NCBI RefSeq assembly: GCF_009712035.1
Contig: NZ_VILB01000014.1
Coordinates: 427,490 to 491,489 of the forward strand
Origin: Anabaena sp. UHCC 0187
GTDB taxonomy: Bacteria > Cyanobacteriota > Cyanobacteriia > Cyanobacteriales > Nostocaceae
DNA length: 64,000 nt
Direction of reading: 5' to 3'
The translations under genes and the position numbers were made by a program. Below are positions 8,993 through 18,475 of the stretch, in pieces (position 1 is the first letter of the stretch; each line of letters begins with the position of its first letter). The notes below the pieces were generated by a model that did no database searches, had not been told where the DNA came from, and saw only the letters and a program-made list of their open reading frames with translations.

Positions 8993-11095
8993 TTACAAAT
9001 AAGATAAAAAATTAAACTGGCAAATTTCTTCTAAAGCTTTTTGCTGTTTTCTAATCAGTTGTCCTAATTCGGGAATACTAATTTTAATTCTTAAATTTCC
9101 ATATTTATCATATGGATGAGCCTCTGTTTTTTGGTTTCTTTTTTCATTAATTTGTGTGAAATACATATTAGTAATTGGAAAATAGTCTTTAATACATCCA
9201 GAATTCAAATTTACCCCATAATCAGGTGCAGGTTTACATATTTTTAATATTTCACAAATTTTATCGTAAAGTAAATTATTGAAAGAATTAAGGTTTAATA
9301 ATGATTTAGAAGAATCTATATTTCTATATTCAAAAAATATCTGAAAAGATATATTTAGCTCTTGATATATCTCGTTATCAGTCCAAATTTTTTTATTAAA
9401 AAAGTTTTCAGGAGCTAAAATTGAAAACTCATTTTTGAGGTGATGCTTTATATAATCAGTCATATCTTTAGAAAAGATATACCTGATATATTCGTTAAAT
9501 TCAGATCTATCAAAATTGATTGATGTAGTCATAATCTGGAAGAATCCCAAATTTAATCCATGCAAAGCAACTAAAGAATCTTTATCTTTTAGGAGAGATT
9601 GAACAAGAGATCCCAAATAGATTGGTTCTTGAGAAATTCTAAATTTAAAATTATTGGCTTCTCGATTTAAGAAATAATTATCTGATTGAAATAATAAAAT
9701 AAGTTCAATTTTATTATTTTTATAAAGCCAATAAAACATAAAATATCTAACTAACCAATGTCTGTCACTTCCTAAAAAATATCTTTGATACACATCTTCC
9801 ATAAATTCTATATCTGGAAAGAATTTAAATATTAAAGCAACTACATGATGAAATAATAAATTCTGGTTACGCAAAATTTCAATCAGCCAATTTCTGACTT
9901 GATGATCTTCTGAAAAGTGTTCTCTGAGATAAAATAAAATTTCTTCAATATGAATATATAAAAATTCCCATTTATTCAAAATAATGGATTTTATATCTTC
10001 ATCTTTATTGAGTTTATATAAAGAAAATTTGATTAGAGTTTTATCCAAATATTCTTCTTTTTCACTTTTTTCATTAAAGCACTCTATAAATCTTTCTTTC
10101 AACCTTCGATGAGTTTTAGATTTAAGAGATCCTTTTGCCTTTTTATATTCCTTAGTAATCGCTGAAAATTTGTTTTTCTGGCTTTTTAAAATTTTATCTA
10201 AATTATTTATTTCATTAAAGGTAATCTTGGTTGGTTGAGGAATTAACCCTAAATCTCTTGCTAGTAAATCTAGATGAGCTATTGCCTTTTGAGCAGAAAT
10301 TTTATCTTTTGAGAAAATCCTTATATCATCTACGTATCTAATATATTGAATATTTAGTATTTTTCTATTTTTAAGCATCTCTAAATCGACAAAATGAAAA
10401 AGATATAAATCGGCTAGAAGTGCAGATCCAATCGGTCCTTGGGGTATTCCATGCTTACTCCTAAATGTTTTATGGTTTGAATCACTTGTAAAAGCTTCAA
10501 GTAACTTCATTAAAAGTGCGATTAATTTACTATCAACTTGAAAATTATTCTCTAATATTTGTTGCAAAATATAATGATCTATAGTATCAAAAAAAGAGGC
10601 AATATCAAAGTCAGATAAAAACTTATAACCTTCTTTATAATATTTTTTTGTGTTCTCCTCAAATTTATTCCATTGCTGTTTCCAAGGCTTAAATAGAAAA
10701 ATTCTATCATTTTTATTTTCTTTTGAAGTATTATATACATTGCCAAAAATAATACTATTGTAGTAAGGTGCTATCTCATCATAAACAACATCTGCTATCG
10801 TATTAATAATAGCTTGATAAACTAATAAGTCTTTAAATTTTAATAAAGATAAAGGTCTAAAAAGATTATTCTTTTTAGGTATAAAAATTTTGTATGAACT
10901 TTCTGGCTTGAAGATGTTTTGTTCTATTTCATTCAAAAGTATTGAAATATTTTCTTCTAAGAAAAAACCAAATATTTTAATATCTTCAAAATAAAGCTCT
11001 TTGTATGGATTTCTAGATGCTGTTTGTAACCGTTGATAGGCTAAATAAAAATTTTCTAATGTTAAAAAATTATCAAACTGTTTTTCCAAAGACAT
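8993..11095 (-). CDS. Orphan reverse transcriptase with long helical C-terminal region
   Basis: An RNA-directed DNA polymerase by motif: FIPKKNNLFRPLSL (about 71-84), FDIASFFD with metal-binding Asp164, HGIPQGPIGSALLADL (215-230) and YVDD at 254-257. A basic thumb-like stretch follows (about 310-345). Residues 350-700 carry no endonuclease, maturase or integrase motif and look like alpha-helical repeats (for example SDRHWLVRYFMFYWLYKNNK). At 700 residues it is too long for a typical retron RT and lacks the partners of diversity-generating elements. This architecture resembles the Abi/'unknown group' RTs, several of which are anti-phage (DRT) proteins; that role is inference. It is AT-rich relative to its neighbours and lies 49 bases after a retropepsin-like gene. 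Confidence 0.85.
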   Translation of the reverse strand: MSLEKQFDNFLTLENFYLAYQRLQTASRNPYKELYFEDIKIFGFFLEENISILLNEIEQNIFKPESSYKIFIPKKNNLFRPLSLLKFKDLLVYQAIINTIADVVYDEIAPYYNSIIFGNVYNTSKENKNDRIFLFKPWKQQWNKFEENTKKYYKEGYKFLSDFDIASFFDTIDHYILQQILENNFQVDSKLIALLMKLLEAFTSDSNHKTFRSKHGIPQGPIGSALLADLYLFHFVDLEMLKNRKILNIQYIRYVDDIRIFSKDKISAQKAIAHLDLLARDLGLIPQPTKITFNEINNLDKILKSQKNKFSAITKEYKKAKGSLKSKTHRRLKERFIECFNEKSEKEEYLDKTLIKFSLYKLNKDEDIKSIILNKWEFLYIHIEEILFYLREHFSEDHQVRNWLIEILRNQNLLFHHVVALIFKFFPDIEFMEDVYQRYFLGSDRHWLVRYFMFYWLYKNNKIELILLFQSDNYFLNREANNFKFRISQEPIYLGSLVQSLLKDKDSLVALHGLNLGFFQIMTTSINFDRSEFNEYIRYIFSKDMTDYIKHHLKNEFSILAPENFFNKKIWTDNEIYQELNISFQIFFEYRNIDSSKSLLNLNSFNNLLYDKICEILKICKPAPDYGVNLNSGCIKDYFPITNMYFTQINEKRNQKTEAHPYDKYGNLRIKISIPELGQLIRKQQKALEEICQFNFLSYL

Positions 11096-11097
11096 AT

Positions 11098-11128
11098 TCC
11101 CTTTGTCTCCTTCGTGCCTTCGTGGTTT
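11098..11128. repeat. Dispersed repeat (CTTTGTCTCCTTCGTGCCTT type)
   Basis: A degenerate tandem of CTT-TGTGNC units in the short gap before the RT gene. Relatives lie at 16822-16855, 18851-18885, 23658-23697, 33385-33410 and 37361-37400. The family is common in cyanobacterial spacers. On the minus strand its AAGGAGA lies about 14 bases before the RT start. Confidence 0.6.
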
Positions 11129-11144
11129 ATTTACTAAAAATCAT

Positions 11145-11507
11145 TTATCCCAAGGTCAAAATACCCTGTTGAAAATTCACCACCAAAGGCAAAAACTCCA
11201 ACCAACGTGAACCCAATAAAATCTCCGTCAACTGATCTCCAGCATAAACAGGAATTTCATACTCTTGATTATTTAATATCACCTTACCTAAATAAATATC
11301 AAAAATTTTTATTCCCTGTGCAGTTCGCATTCTTTGTTCACTAATAAATTCCCAATTCAAAGCATCTAAATCTTGTTTATTAATAGCCATAAAGCCTGTA
11401 AAACCTGTATCTAACAAGGTATCTACAGGCAGATTTAAACCATCAGCAGTAATTAACTCAACTTCAAAAAATAGCTGCCCCTCATCACCAAAATAACCAT
11501 GTATCAT
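11145..11507 (-). CDS. Clan AA (retropepsin-like) aspartic protease family protein
   Basis: A 120-residue protein with the catalytic-type motif LLDTGFTGFMAI (about 31-42), a hydrophobic-hydrophobic-Gly segment (ILLGSRWLE, near 95-103) and the beta-rich pattern of single-domain retropepsin-like proteins. Clan AA members work as dimers with one Asp from each chain. It overlaps the upstream gene by four bases (translational coupling), and the RT gene follows on the same strand. Two-gene cassettes like this occur widely in cyanobacteria without an RT, so a retroelement origin is not implied. Substrate unknown. Confidence 0.72.
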   Translation of the reverse strand: MIHGYFGDEGQLFFEVELITADGLNLPVDTLLDTGFTGFMAINKQDLDALNWEFISEQRMRTAQGIKIFDIYLGKVILNNQEYEIPVYAGDQLTEILLGSRWLEFLPLVVNFQQGILTLG

Positions 11508-11821
11508 ATTCTCCCGGTTACTCCAGTTTCATTGATTCTAAATAGAAAGTGTATCACATGAGGATGTTTGTCTCTAGCTTGTTTACTAGCAACTTCCATA
11601 TCTTGATCAACAAAATAATCACCACTATCTGGTTCTACGGCAATATACCAATTATAATGTTCTTGAATTAACTCAGGACGCACACGCTCAAAAATTGCCC
11701 GACAACGTTTGTGAAATGCTTCTCTTTCCGCTTCACGTTTAGCTAATTCTTCTGGTGATAAAGTTAATTCAGGGAAAATTCTTCCTCTTCTTGCTGGTTG
11801 TTTTGGTGTTAGCTGATTCAT
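11504..11821 (-). CDS. Small hypothetical protein coupled to the retropepsin-like gene
   Basis: A 105-residue soluble protein with a charged helix rich in Glu and Arg (LSPEELAKREAEREAFHKRC) and then VRPELIQEHYNWYIAVEPDSGDYFVDQD. The ATG at 11821 is chosen because GGAG lies nine bases upstream; an in-frame ATG at 11860 would add 13 residues. The stop overlaps the protease start. I do not recognise a named domain. The pairing suggests a joint function, possibly regulator and protease or a toxin-antitoxin-like unit, but nothing in the sequence proves it. Confidence 0.65.
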   Translation of the reverse strand: MNQLTPKQPARRGRIFPELTLSPEELAKREAEREAFHKRCRAIFERVRPELIQEHYNWYIAVEPDSGDYFVDQDMEVASKQARDKHPHVIHFLFRINETGVTGRI

Positions 11822-11914
11822 GTTTAGAAACTCCATTTTTACTATTTTAGTATGAGTCATAAATTAATTATCCACAAAATCAATGATCTAGTTTCTTAGT
11901 GGTGTGTTCAGTGG

Positions 11915-11943
11915 GTAGGGGTTTTGCACTGCTAAACCCCTAC
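11915..11943. repeat. Palindromic dispersed repeat (GTAGGGGTTT)
   Basis: GTAGGGGTTT and AAACCCCTAC flank a nine-base spacer. It lies between the small hypothetical gene and the 3' end of chlD. It may form a stable hairpin at the chlD transcript end, but no U-run follows on that strand. Confidence 0.5.
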
Positions 11944-11982
11944 ATTTTTGGGATATTTTTTAGTTAGAAATCCCAAAATACC

Positions 11983-14007
11983 TCACTTTGCTTTCATGTC
12001 TGCGATCGCTCCCCTAGTCATAGCCGCGATCGCTTTATCAGTCGCTTTCGGTAAGTGATAATATTTACCTCCGGCTGTTTTTGACAATTCCTTTGCAAAG
12101 CCAGTTGATACAAACTTACTCTCCGTATCAATTACCAATAACTGCATCCCGGAAGCCCTAATTCTGCAAGCAATATCTAATAATTCGGCTTTGATATCTG
12201 GCTTTTCTCCTGGTTCCATCGGTTCTCCTAAAGAACGAGCCAAAGGAATATTACCGCGACCATCAGTAATTGCCACGATTACAACCTGTCCGATATCTCC
12301 ACCCATTTGGGCATTTATCCCCACCCGCACCGCTTGAGTTAAACCATGTGCTAAGGGTGAACCACCACCGCAAGGTAATCTTTCTAAGCGATTTTTAGCT
12401 AAAGCAATGGAACGGGTAGGAGGTAATAGAACTTCTGCTTGTTCTCCTCGGAAGGGTATCAAAGATACTTGATCACGATTTTGATATGCTTCTGTTAACA
12501 ATTGCATGACTGCACCTTTAGCAGATTGCATCCGATTTAAAGCCATTGAACCAGAAGCATCCACAACAAAGACCACTAAAGCACCAGCTTTTCTCACCAA
12601 CCGCTTAGAACGGATATCTCCCTGTTCAACAATGACCTTTTTATCAGGTTGTCTAGCTCGACGTGCTTTTTGATACGGGGCTGCGGCTCGCAATGTGGCA
12701 TCTACGGCGATGCGTCGCGCCTTACCTTTGGGAATCATCGGCTTAATATACCGTCCCCTATCGTCTGAGAAGATAATACTGCGACTGCCAGATTTACCTT
12801 GCTTTTGTGCCATTTGCGTAAAATAAAGCACTTCTGGGTCGAGAATTACCCCTTCTGGATCAAAGATAAATTCTTCGGGAATATCTGGGGGTTCTTGCTG
12901 TTCTTGATCTTCTTCTTTTTCCTCTTCCTGTTCTTCCTCTTGTTCTTCTTCTTGTTCCGACTCGTCTTGACTTTCTTGTGGTGGTGGGGGAGGTGGTGGT
13001 GGTTGCTGTTCGTCTGGTGGAGTTTGAATAATTGTGGTTCGGGGAACTATCACCAATTCCACCGCACGACGTAAATCTTCGGCATTGACGGTATTGCGTC
13101 CTTCTAAGGCTGCTGCGGCTTTGGCTACGCGCACTGCAAATAGTTCAGCGCGGTGTCCCTCCACACCTCCGCGAATGGCTTCATTGACGAGGTAGGTAAT
13201 TTGTTCTTGGCTAATGGTGACTTCTTTTAACCATTCCCGTGCCAGGATGATTTGGGTTTTGAGTGAGTCTATGTCTTCGCTGTATTGTTGGAGGAATTCT
13301 GAGGGAGATTTAGAATAGGAGATCGCTTGTTCGACTGCTTGTACTCTTTGATCTATACCCAGAACTCCGTCTGCTGATAGGGCGATCGCTATTCTATCAA
13401 GTAAATGTTCTCTGAGCGCCCCTTCTTCTGGGTTGTAAGTGGCAATAAACAAGGTTTTACAAGGATGTTGAAAACTGATCCCTTCCCGTTCAATTTGGTT
13501 ACGTCCGTCCGATAATACCGATAAAAGTTGGTTACTAATTTGGTCATCTAATAAATTGATTTCATCCACATACAGCACACCCCGGTTGGCTGTAGCGAGT
13601 AACCCCGGTTGAAAAATTGTATCACCTTGTTTAACCGACTGTTCCACGTCCACAGAACCTAAAAGCCGGTCTTCCGTAATCCCCAAAGGAATTTGCAAAA
13701 AAGGTGCAGGGATAATTGCTGTTTCTATCTCCTGTCTTGCTTCTGCTAAGAGTTTATCATCCCATTCTTCTGGGTGGTTGGGGTCACAGTTGCTAACGGA
13801 ATCTTTAACAACTTCAATGGGTGGTAATAAAGCGTGAATAGCACGCGCCATCACAGATTTAGCCGTACCGCGACGACCTGCAATTACCACACCCCCCAAA
13901 GCGGGATCTACTGCTGTCAATAGCAAGGCTATCTTAATTGCTTCTTGACCGACTACAGCAGTCAGGGGAAAAGCAGTCATTGTCGGGGCAATAGTAGGCG
14001 CAGGCAT
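11983..14007 (-). CDS. chlD: Magnesium-protoporphyrin chelatase subunit D
   Basis: ChlD, with ChlI and ChlH, inserts Mg2+ into protoporphyrin IX, the first committed step of chlorophyll synthesis. Domains in order: an AAA+ module like ChlI (AGRRGTAKS as Walker A variant, [11 protein letters not shown] as Walker B), a Pro run followed by a Glu/Gln-rich acidic linker, and a von Willebrand A domain with a MIDAS motif (VDASGSMAL). The start is set at the ATG of [13 protein letters not shown] (674 residues); the frame continues to 14082, and an ATG at 13980 is also possible. The length and three-part architecture match cyanobacterial ChlD. Confidence 0.96.
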   Translation of the reverse strand: MPAPTIAPTMTAFPLTAVVGQEAIKIALLLTAVDPALGGVVIAGRRGTAKSVMARAIHALLPPIEVVKDSVSNCDPNHPEEWDDKLLAEARQEIETAIIPAPFLQIPLGITEDRLLGSVDVEQSVKQGDTIFQPGLLATANRGVLYVDEINLLDDQISNQLLSVLSDGRNQIEREGISFQHPCKTLFIATYNPEEGALREHLLDRIAIALSADGVLGIDQRVQAVEQAISYSKSPSEFLQQYSEDIDSLKTQIILAREWLKEVTISQEQITYLVNEAIRGGVEGHRAELFAVRVAKAAAALEGRNTVNAEDLRRAVELVIVPRTTIIQTPPDEQQPPPPPPPPQESQDESEQEEEQEEEQEEEKEEDQEQQEPPDIPEEFIFDPEGVILDPEVLYFTQMAQKQGKSGSRSIIFSDDRGRYIKPMIPKGKARRIAVDATLRAAAPYQKARRARQPDKKVIVEQGDIRSKRLVRKAGALVVFVVDASGSMALNRMQSAKGAVMQLLTEAYQNRDQVSLIPFRGEQAEVLLPPTRSIALAKNRLERLPCGGGSPLAHGLTQAVRVGINAQMGGDIGQVVIVAITDGRGNIPLARSLGEPMEPGEKPDIKAELLDIACRIRASGMQLLVIDTESKFVSTGFAKELSKTAGGKYYHLPKATDKAIAAMTRGAIADMKAK

Positions 14008-14093
14008 TGTTTTTTTAATAGTTATTATCGTTTTATCATAGCAATTTCTGGCACATTTTAGAATAAGTTCCCAAAGGAGCAAGATATATAACT

Positions 14094-14162
14094 ATGATTC
14101 AAGTTAAACGCTTCACCTTAGAAAAATATCACAAACTCACAGAATTAGGTTTTTTCGTGTAG
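14094..14162 (+). pseudogene. Truncated Uma2-family (DUF820) gene remnant
   Basis: An ATG opens MIQVKRFTLEKYHKLTELGFF and stops after 23 codons. This matches the usual N-terminus of Uma2/DUF820 proteins (RFT-x-x-x-YH-x-L-x-x-x-G-x-F), a PD-(D/E)XK nuclease-fold family greatly expanded in cyanobacteria, where it continues into an EDDRVELI-type segment that is absent here. AAAGGAG stands 14 bases before the ATG. Only the first motif survives, so this is a decayed copy. Confidence 0.55.
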
Positions 14163-14229
14163 TCTTCAAGGCTTATAATTTATATATTGAATCTCAGCAA
14201 TATATCTGTACAAGTTTAATTTTATAAAA

Positions 14230-16074
14230 ATGAATGTTACTCCCTGGATAAAATATCTAAAACGCCCTATTCTAGAAAAGCATTTACTGTTACCTGGTGT
14301 ATTGACTGCACTGTTATCAATGGGATTATGGCAAGTAGGTGCTTGGCAACCCTTAGAGTTAATAGGATTTAATTTATTATTCAAAACACGCAACTATTTA
14401 CCTCATGGGGATTGGGATTCGCGGATTGTTGTCATTGGCATTGATGATCATACATTATCAAAGTATGGAGAGTTTCCACTATCACGCAATCGCTATACTC
14501 AATTATTAGAAACTTTAGAACCTTCTCCTCCCTCCACAATTGGTTTTGATATTTTATTTACTGAACCGACTAGTGCAGATGCAAAACTAGCTGAAGCCAT
14601 GGAAATAAATGGACAAATTGTCTTAGCAATTGCACCTGGTTTACATTCACAAACTCTGCTTCCTGTTCCCATTCTAGATCGTGTTACTGCTAAAGGACAC
14701 ATAGTTAGTAATGCCGATGTAGATGGGGTAACTCGTCAATTATCCCTCTATATTAATCAAGTTCCTGCCCTCAGTATTAGATTATTGGAGGCATACAACA
14801 ATAGCTTACAGCAGACTTTTACTACAGATAATAATTCCCGAAAACCACCAATTTTATTACCACCTCCAAAACCTGGAAAAAAAATTCAATCTGTGTGGAT
14901 TAATTGGATAGCACCAATTCAGAAACTCCCTACTTATTCTTTTGTAGATGTTATCGGAAAAAAGGTAAATCCAGCTAATTTAAAAAATAAAATTGTCTTA
15001 ATTGGGTTAACTGCTACTGGTGCAAATGACCCATTAAAAACTCCTTTTGAGAAAGCACAACCCACGGCTGGTATTTATCTCCATGCTGCTGCTATTGATA
15101 ATCTTCTTAATAACCGATTTCTCAAAAAATTATCCTGGACATGGGAACTATTCTTATTGTTTTGTATTGGTATTAGTTCCAGCTTTATCCTCACTCCTTT
15201 ACAATTCAAGCAACGAACTATACTGTTAGGATTAATGCCTTTTACTTGGTTTACTTTATCAGTTTTAGTATTAATAACCTCTAATTTTTGGTTGCCAATT
15301 GCTGCTCCCATTGGTACAATGTTTTTAGCTGGGTTAACTGTGCAGTGGCAAGAACAAAAAGAAAAACAACAATTAATGAGTTTATTTGCTCGTCATGTTT
15401 CCTCAGAAACAGCAGATTTAATTTGGCAAAATCGAAACCAAATTTTTCAAAATGGCCAATTAGATGCTCAAGAAATGATCGCAACTGTTTTATTTACTGA
15501 TATTCGCAGCTTTACTACTATTTCTGAAGGCATGAAACCCAAAGATTTACTTGATTGGTTAAACTCCTATTTAGGTGCTATGGCTGAGTGTATTCAAAAA
15601 CATCATGGAGTAATTGATAAATATATTGGAGATGCGGTAATGGCTGTTTTTGGTATTCCCTTTCCCCACACTGAAACCGCAGAAATTAAACAAGATGCTA
15701 TTAATGCTGTGTCGGCAGCAATTTCTATGCAAGAAAGATTGATAATATTAAATCAGGAATTAGAACGATTGGGTAAACCTGCTATTCATATCGGTATTGG
15801 TATTCATACAGGTTTAGTAGTTGCTGGTAGTATTGGTGGATATCAAAGATTGAATTATTCTGTATTAGGAGATGCTGTGAATATTGCGGCTCGGTTGGAA
15901 CAACTTAATAAAAATGTTAAAGAGGAAAATCCTTATAGTATCTTAATTAGTGAAACTACATTTCAACTAGTTAAACAGCATTTTCATACTCAAAAATTAG
16001 AGCAGTTACAGCTACGAGGACGACAACAATTAACTTTGATTTATTCTATTACTGGAGTTAGAAAAGAAAATTAA
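14230..16074 (+). CDS. CHASE2-domain class III adenylate cyclase
   Basis: A membrane-bound cyclase making cAMP. The 614-residue protein has an N-terminal membrane segment (about 20-38), an extracytoplasmic CHASE2 sensor (about 40-295), a hydrophobic block with three membrane segments (about 303-372), and a class III catalytic domain (about 415-600). Metal-binding Asp424 (FTDIRSFT) and Asp468 (YIGDAVMAVFG), specificity residues Lys464 and Asp548, and transition-state residues Asn551 and Arg555 (NIAARLE) are all present. The Lys/Asp pair points to ATP rather than GTP. The signal sensed is unknown. Confidence 0.92.
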   Translation: MNVTPWIKYLKRPILEKHLLLPGVLTALLSMGLWQVGAWQPLELIGFNLLFKTRNYLPHGDWDSRIVVIGIDDHTLSKYGEFPLSRNRYTQLLETLEPSPPSTIGFDILFTEPTSADAKLAEAMEINGQIVLAIAPGLHSQTLLPVPILDRVTAKGHIVSNADVDGVTRQLSLYINQVPALSIRLLEAYNNSLQQTFTTDNNSRKPPILLPPPKPGKKIQSVWINWIAPIQKLPTYSFVDVIGKKVNPANLKNKIVLIGLTATGANDPLKTPFEKAQPTAGIYLHAAAIDNLLNNRFLKKLSWTWELFLLFCIGISSSFILTPLQFKQRTILLGLMPFTWFTLSVLVLITSNFWLPIAAPIGTMFLAGLTVQWQEQKEKQQLMSLFARHVSSETADLIWQNRNQIFQNGQLDAQEMIATVLFTDIRSFTTISEGMKPKDLLDWLNSYLGAMAECIQKHHGVIDKYIGDAVMAVFGIPFPHTETAEIKQDAINAVSAAISMQERLIILNQELERLGKPAIHIGIGIHTGLVVAGSIGGYQRLNYSVLGDAVNIAARLEQLNKNVKEENPYSILISETTFQLVKQHFHTQKLEQLQLRGRQQLTLIYSITGVRKEN

Positions 16075-16148
16075 AATTCTATATTTCTTATATTGAGTTA
16101 AAATATAAATAATGACCAAAATGCGTTAATTAAAAGTGATTATAAATC

Positions 16149-16769
16149 ATGAACCAGCGACTAACCCAAGAACAATTAAACCAAATAATTGCTGAAGTTC
16201 AAGGACTGCAATTACGTCAAGAAGCCGAACTTAATCAACAACAGGTTAGGGAAATTTTACAAGATTTGCATTTACCACCTGAATTATTAGATGAAGCTTT
16301 AATTCAAGTTCAGCGTAAACAAGCTTTAGAAGTTCAACAACGCCGCAATAAACTGATTGCTTTTGGTGTAGCTGCGACTATAATAATAGGAATAGGATTA
16401 ACTGTATTTTTTAACAAGCAACAAAGTTCTTTATTAGCTAATATTTCTGCACAACAGGACAGAATTACTCTAGAATCAAATAATGGGAATTTAAAAAATA
16501 TCTCCCGTCAAACTAATTCAGAACTTTTTTATCGGGTGACTTTAAAAGATGCACCTATCGGCAAAAAACTCAATCTTTCTTGTAATTGGATTGACCCCAG
16601 TGGTCAAATTGTCAAGCAAAATAATTATCAAACCCGTGAAGTTAAAACTTCTGTTTGGGATACTTTTTGTCGTTATACTATTAATCCTACGGCGAATGTG
16701 GGTAATTGGAAAGTGGAAATGTTTCTTGACAATCGGAAAATTAGTGAAGAATCTTTTGTGGTGCAATAG
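16149..16769 (+). CDS. Single-pass membrane protein of unknown function
   Basis: The 206-residue protein has a cytosolic, Gln-rich helical N-terminus (1-65), one membrane segment (about 69-88, FGVAATIIIGIGLTVFF) and an exported beta-rich domain (about 110-206) with two cysteines in LSCNWIDPSG and DTFCRYTI that could form a disulfide. I do not recognise the family; the tail resembles an Ig-like ligand-binding fold. It ends two bases before the asparagine-synthase-like gene, so the two are probably co-transcribed. Confidence 0.72.
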   Translation: MNQRLTQEQLNQIIAEVQGLQLRQEAELNQQQVREILQDLHLPPELLDEALIQVQRKQALEVQQRRNKLIAFGVAATIIIGIGLTVFFNKQQSSLLANISAQQDRITLESNNGNLKNISRQTNSELFYRVTLKDAPIGKKLNLSCNWIDPSGQIVKQNNYQTREVKTSVWDTFCRYTINPTANVGNWKVEMFLDNRKISEESFVVQ

Positions 16770-16771
16770 TT

Positions 16772-18475
16772 ATGTTTCCTTTTCATTTTATTGGTTATTG
16801 GGGTAAGGATAAAAAAGAGGTTTTCACGCAGAGATGCAGAGGCACAGAGAGAGGGTTTGAGGGAGAAAATTTTTTTTGGAATGTTGTTTATGTTGGTTGT
16901 GATTCTGTACCTGTGTTACCGCAAAATACGATTGCGGGTATTTCTGCTGGGGGATTTTCTGATGCTTTTGATGTTTGGGTGAGGTTAGAAGAGGATAAGT
17001 TGATTTTGGGGAGGGAAGCTTTTGGACGAGTTTCTTTATTTTGGACTCAGCAAGGTGGGGTGATTTGGTTTGCTTCTCAATTACAATTACTTTTAGAAGT
17101 TATGGAAAAACCAGAAGTTAATATTTATGGTTTATATGGTTATAGTTGTTTTTCCTATGTTCCTAATCCTCTAACTCCGGTAAATGAAGTGTTTTCTGTA
17201 GCTGCGGGAACTGAGATTGTTTGGGAAAATATCGGTTCTCCTCAATTTCGGACTATTTATCAATGGTGTGAATCAACGTCACAAATTCAAGATGAAAATA
17301 CCGCAGTTTCTCAATTACAAGTTTTACTAAAAAATTCTCTTCAAAAACAAATTGCTGATTTAAAAGATGAACCTGTGGGGGTTTTTCTGTCTGGGGGTTT
17401 AGATTCTTCCATTGTTGCGGCTTTGTTGGTACAAGCTGGGGTGAAAGTTCGTGCTTATACTTTGGATTTTGGGAATGTGGGAATTCCTGAATATCCCTAT
17501 GCTGAACAAGTAGCAGCATTTTTAAATATTCCTTTAGTTAAAGTTGATGCCAGTCCTGCTAAGATTAAACAGGCTCTAATTCCTACTATCAAAGCTTTAG
17601 ATTCGCCTTTTGGTGACGGTGTAACTGTTCCTTTATATCTTCTCAATCAAGTTGCTAGTCAAGAAACACAAGTAATTTTTAATGGTGAAGGTGGTGATCA
17701 ATTATTTGCCGGTTGGACTAATAAACCTTTAATTGCTGCGGGTATTTATCAAGGGGAACATCCTCATAAAGAAGAAAGTTTTATTCACCAATATCTGCGG
17801 ACTTTTCACCGTCTTTGGGGTTATGAATCTAGTCTGTATCAGCCGGAAATATATGCCCAGATTCAAGGTTTAAATGCTCAAGAATGGCTGTTAGATGCTC
17901 TTGATGCTAGTTTTTGTCCTTCATTATTACATCGCCTCCGGCGTGCCAGTTTGATGTTAAAAGGAGCGCAAAATATTCATCCTCGTGCAACTGCGTTGGG
18001 TTTTGCTCATGGGTTGGTTGTGCGATCGCCTTTTTGTGATTTACTGTTAGCAGAATGGACTTTTCAGCTATCGGGTGAACTGTGTCTACATGGTGCTTGT
18101 GAGAAGTATATTCTCAAACGGGCTGTAGAAAATTTGCTACCGTCAGAAATTGTTTGGCGACAAAAACGCGGTATGGGTGTTCCCTTAACCTCTTGGTGTT
18201 TAAATGATTATTGGCATGATATCGGTAATTGGTTAAATCCGGGTATACTAAGTTCGGATAACTGCTTTTTTCCTGATATTGCGTCACAAATTGTTACAGG
18301 TGAATTAGGGGGTGCAATTCAAGGACGACGAATAGGTGAAAGTTTGTGGTTATTGATAATGTGGCAACTTTGGCGTTATCATGTTTTTGGTTCTAAATTA
18401 GGCAAAAAGTCTTTATATCATCCATTTATTTTACCTCGATGGTTATGGAAAAAGTACCAGCAATTCCCAATTTAG
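16772..18475 (+). CDS. Asparagine-synthase-like protein lacking the glutaminase cysteine
   Basis: A 567-residue member of the asparagine synthetase B superfamily. The C-terminal half has the ATP-pyrophosphatase loop SGGLDSS (207-213), GEGGD (305-309) and a final synthase segment (VWRQKRGMGVPL). The N-terminal half has a glutaminase-like fold, but the protein starts MFPFHF instead of Met-Cys, so ammonia from glutamine is unlikely. This is the pattern of beta-lactam synthetases and lasso-peptide cyclases as well as degenerate AsnB proteins. Residues 16-28 are encoded by a dispersed repeat. Its 3' end overlaps the next gene by 37 bases, suggesting coupled expression. Confidence 0.85.
   Translation: MFPFHFIGYWGKDKKEVFTQRCRGTERGFEGENFFWNVVYVGCDSVPVLPQNTIAGISAGGFSDAFDVWVRLEEDKLILGREAFGRVSLFWTQQGGVIWFASQLQLLLEVMEKPEVNIYGLYGYSCFSYVPNPLTPVNEVFSVAAGTEIVWENIGSPQFRTIYQWCESTSQIQDENTAVSQLQVLLKNSLQKQIADLKDEPVGVFLSGGLDSSIVAALLVQAGVKVRAYTLDFGNVGIPEYPYAEQVAAFLNIPLVKVDASPAKIKQALIPTIKALDSPFGDGVTVPLYLLNQVASQETQVIFNGEGGDQLFAGWTNKPLIAAGIYQGEHPHKEESFIHQYLRTFHRLWGYESSLYQPEIYAQIQGLNAQEWLLDALDASFCPSLLHRLRRASLMLKGAQNIHPRATALGFAHGLVVRSPFCDLLLAEWTFQLSGELCLHGACEKYILKRAVENLLPSEIVWRQKRGMGVPLTSWCLNDYWHDIGNWLNPGILSSDNCFFPDIASQIVTGELGGAIQGRRIGESLWLLIMWQLWRYHVFGSKLGKKSLYHPFILPRWLWKKYQQFPI
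16822..16855. repeat. Dispersed CGCAGAG-type repeat within a coding region
   Basis: A TTCACGCAGAGATGCAGAGG-type unit near the 5' end of the asparagine-synthase-like gene. It is the same family that sits in spacers at 23658-23697 and 37361-37400. It adds a short basic stretch (TQRCRGTER) to the protein. Confidence 0.65.

Noticed and set aside
8993..11095. Group II intron or diversity-generating retroelement
   Set aside because: No maturase or endonuclease domain, no intron-like RNA ends, no Avd-like gene and no A-rich template/variable repeat pair were seen near the RT.
8993..11821. Retrotransposon reading of protease plus RT
   Set aside because: No integrase, RNase H, gag-like gene or long terminal repeats. 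The protease pair is common in cyanobacteria on its own.
12799..13074. Phe/Leu-rich frame opposite the chlD acidic linker
   Set aside because: It is the shadow of the Glu- and Pro-rich coding region of chlD.
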